NCBI GenBank assembly: GCA_964540005.1
Contig: CAZILN010000338.1
Location: 1-6,018, forward strand
Origin: CAZILN01 sp964540005
GTDB lineage: Bacteria; Bacteroidota; Bacteroidia; Bacteroidales; SM23-62
DNA length: 6,018 nucleotides
Reading direction: 5' to 3'
Shown: positions 5,965 to 6,018 of the stretch, in pieces
Numbering within the stretch: the first letter of the stretch is position 1
Layout: each line of letters begins with the position of its first letter
Position numbers and translations under genes: made by a program
The notes under the pieces: model-generated
Seen by the model: only the letters and a program-made list of their open reading frames with translations
What the model was told of the DNA's origin: nothing
The model's database searches: none

Positions 5965-6018
5965 CCGAGCTTGCGAGCTCGGCGAAGCCAACCGAGCTTG
6001 CGAGCTCGGCGAAGCCAA
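5965..6018. repeat. Two perfect tandem copies of a 27-bp hairpin-forming repeat
   Basis: Copies at 5965-5991 and 5992-6018 are identical. Each is an 18-base perfect stem-loop, CCGAGCT-TGCG-AGCTCGG (stems 5965-5971 with 5976-5982, and 5992-5998 with 6003-6009), followed by the 9-base spacer CGAAGCCAA. The unit is 18 of 27 G or C (67%), far above the flanking DNA. The window ends exactly at the end of the second copy, so the array may continue. There are no unique spacers, no target-site duplication and no coding signature. It lies 50 bp downstream of the DUF3276 stop codon. REP-like intergenic repeat is the best description. Confidence 0.85.

Noticed and set aside
5946..6009. Rho-independent terminator for the DUF3276 gene
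   Set aside because: The hairpins are GC-rich, but none is followed by a T-run. The array might still slow polymerase, so termination is possible but not supported.
5965..6018. CRISPR-like array
   Set aside because: The two units abut with no unique spacers, the unit carries its own full hairpin plus a fixed tail, and no cas gene is present.
5863..6018. Minus-strand open frame entering from the right edge through the repeats
   Set aside because: The 27-bp unit is 9 codons, so the frame stays open, but it would end at a TAG inside the antisense of the DUF3276 gene and gives only low-complexity repeats. An accidental frame is more likely.

Overview
The window looks like chromosomal DNA of a Bacteroidota bacterium, most probably of the Bacteroidales/Marinilabiliales kind. 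Four things point there. It has lineage-typical families (DUF5606, DUF3276 PUR-like protein, a long NusB of about 320 residues). It carries -7 boxes of the Bacteroidota form TAnnTTTG. Most genes lack a Shine-Dalgarno sequence. The coding DNA is moderately AT-rich. Genus cannot be assigned from this sequence alone.

Layout: the left edge cuts into mazG (+ strand, C-terminal half only). It converges on a seven-gene block read leftward on the minus strand: nusB (5125-4160), a DUF1573 lipoprotein (4099-3668), yajC (3613-3284), a YbbR-domain membrane protein (3269-2241), coaE (2241-1654), a djlA-like TerB/J-domain protein (1652-936) and a DUF5606 protein (902-402). Spacing tightens along the block. 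The first two gaps are 54-60 bp, ybbR and coaE share one base (TAATG), and coaE and djlA are 1 bp apart. The last gene's stop codon overlaps the mazG stop codon by 4 bp. A divergent 228-bp spacer (5126-5353) separates nusB from a rightward gene for a DUF3276/PUR-alpha-like nucleic-acid-binding protein (5354-5914). The window ends in two perfect 27-bp, GC-rich, hairpin-forming tandem repeats (5965-6018), preceded by a smaller related-looking hairpin.

The minus-strand block mixes housekeeping functions: rRNA transcription antitermination (NusB), a Sec accessory subunit (YajC), an exported lipoprotein, a YbbR/CdaR-like membrane protein, the last step of coenzyme A synthesis (CoaE) and a membrane-anchored Hsp40 co-chaperone (DjlA-like). 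Several of them act at the inner membrane or envelope. Two promoters fit the Bacteroidota consensus: one for the DUF3276 gene, and one inside the block ahead of the DUF1573 gene that would uncouple the downstream genes from nusB.

Most of the window is conserved core genome, and I see no clear undescribed defence or mobile system. The items most worth a second look are the terminal hairpin repeats (possibly a dispersed repeat family and an assembly boundary), the expanded Lys/Glu-rich linker of the DUF3276 protein, the internal promoter, and the DUF5606 protein of unknown function.
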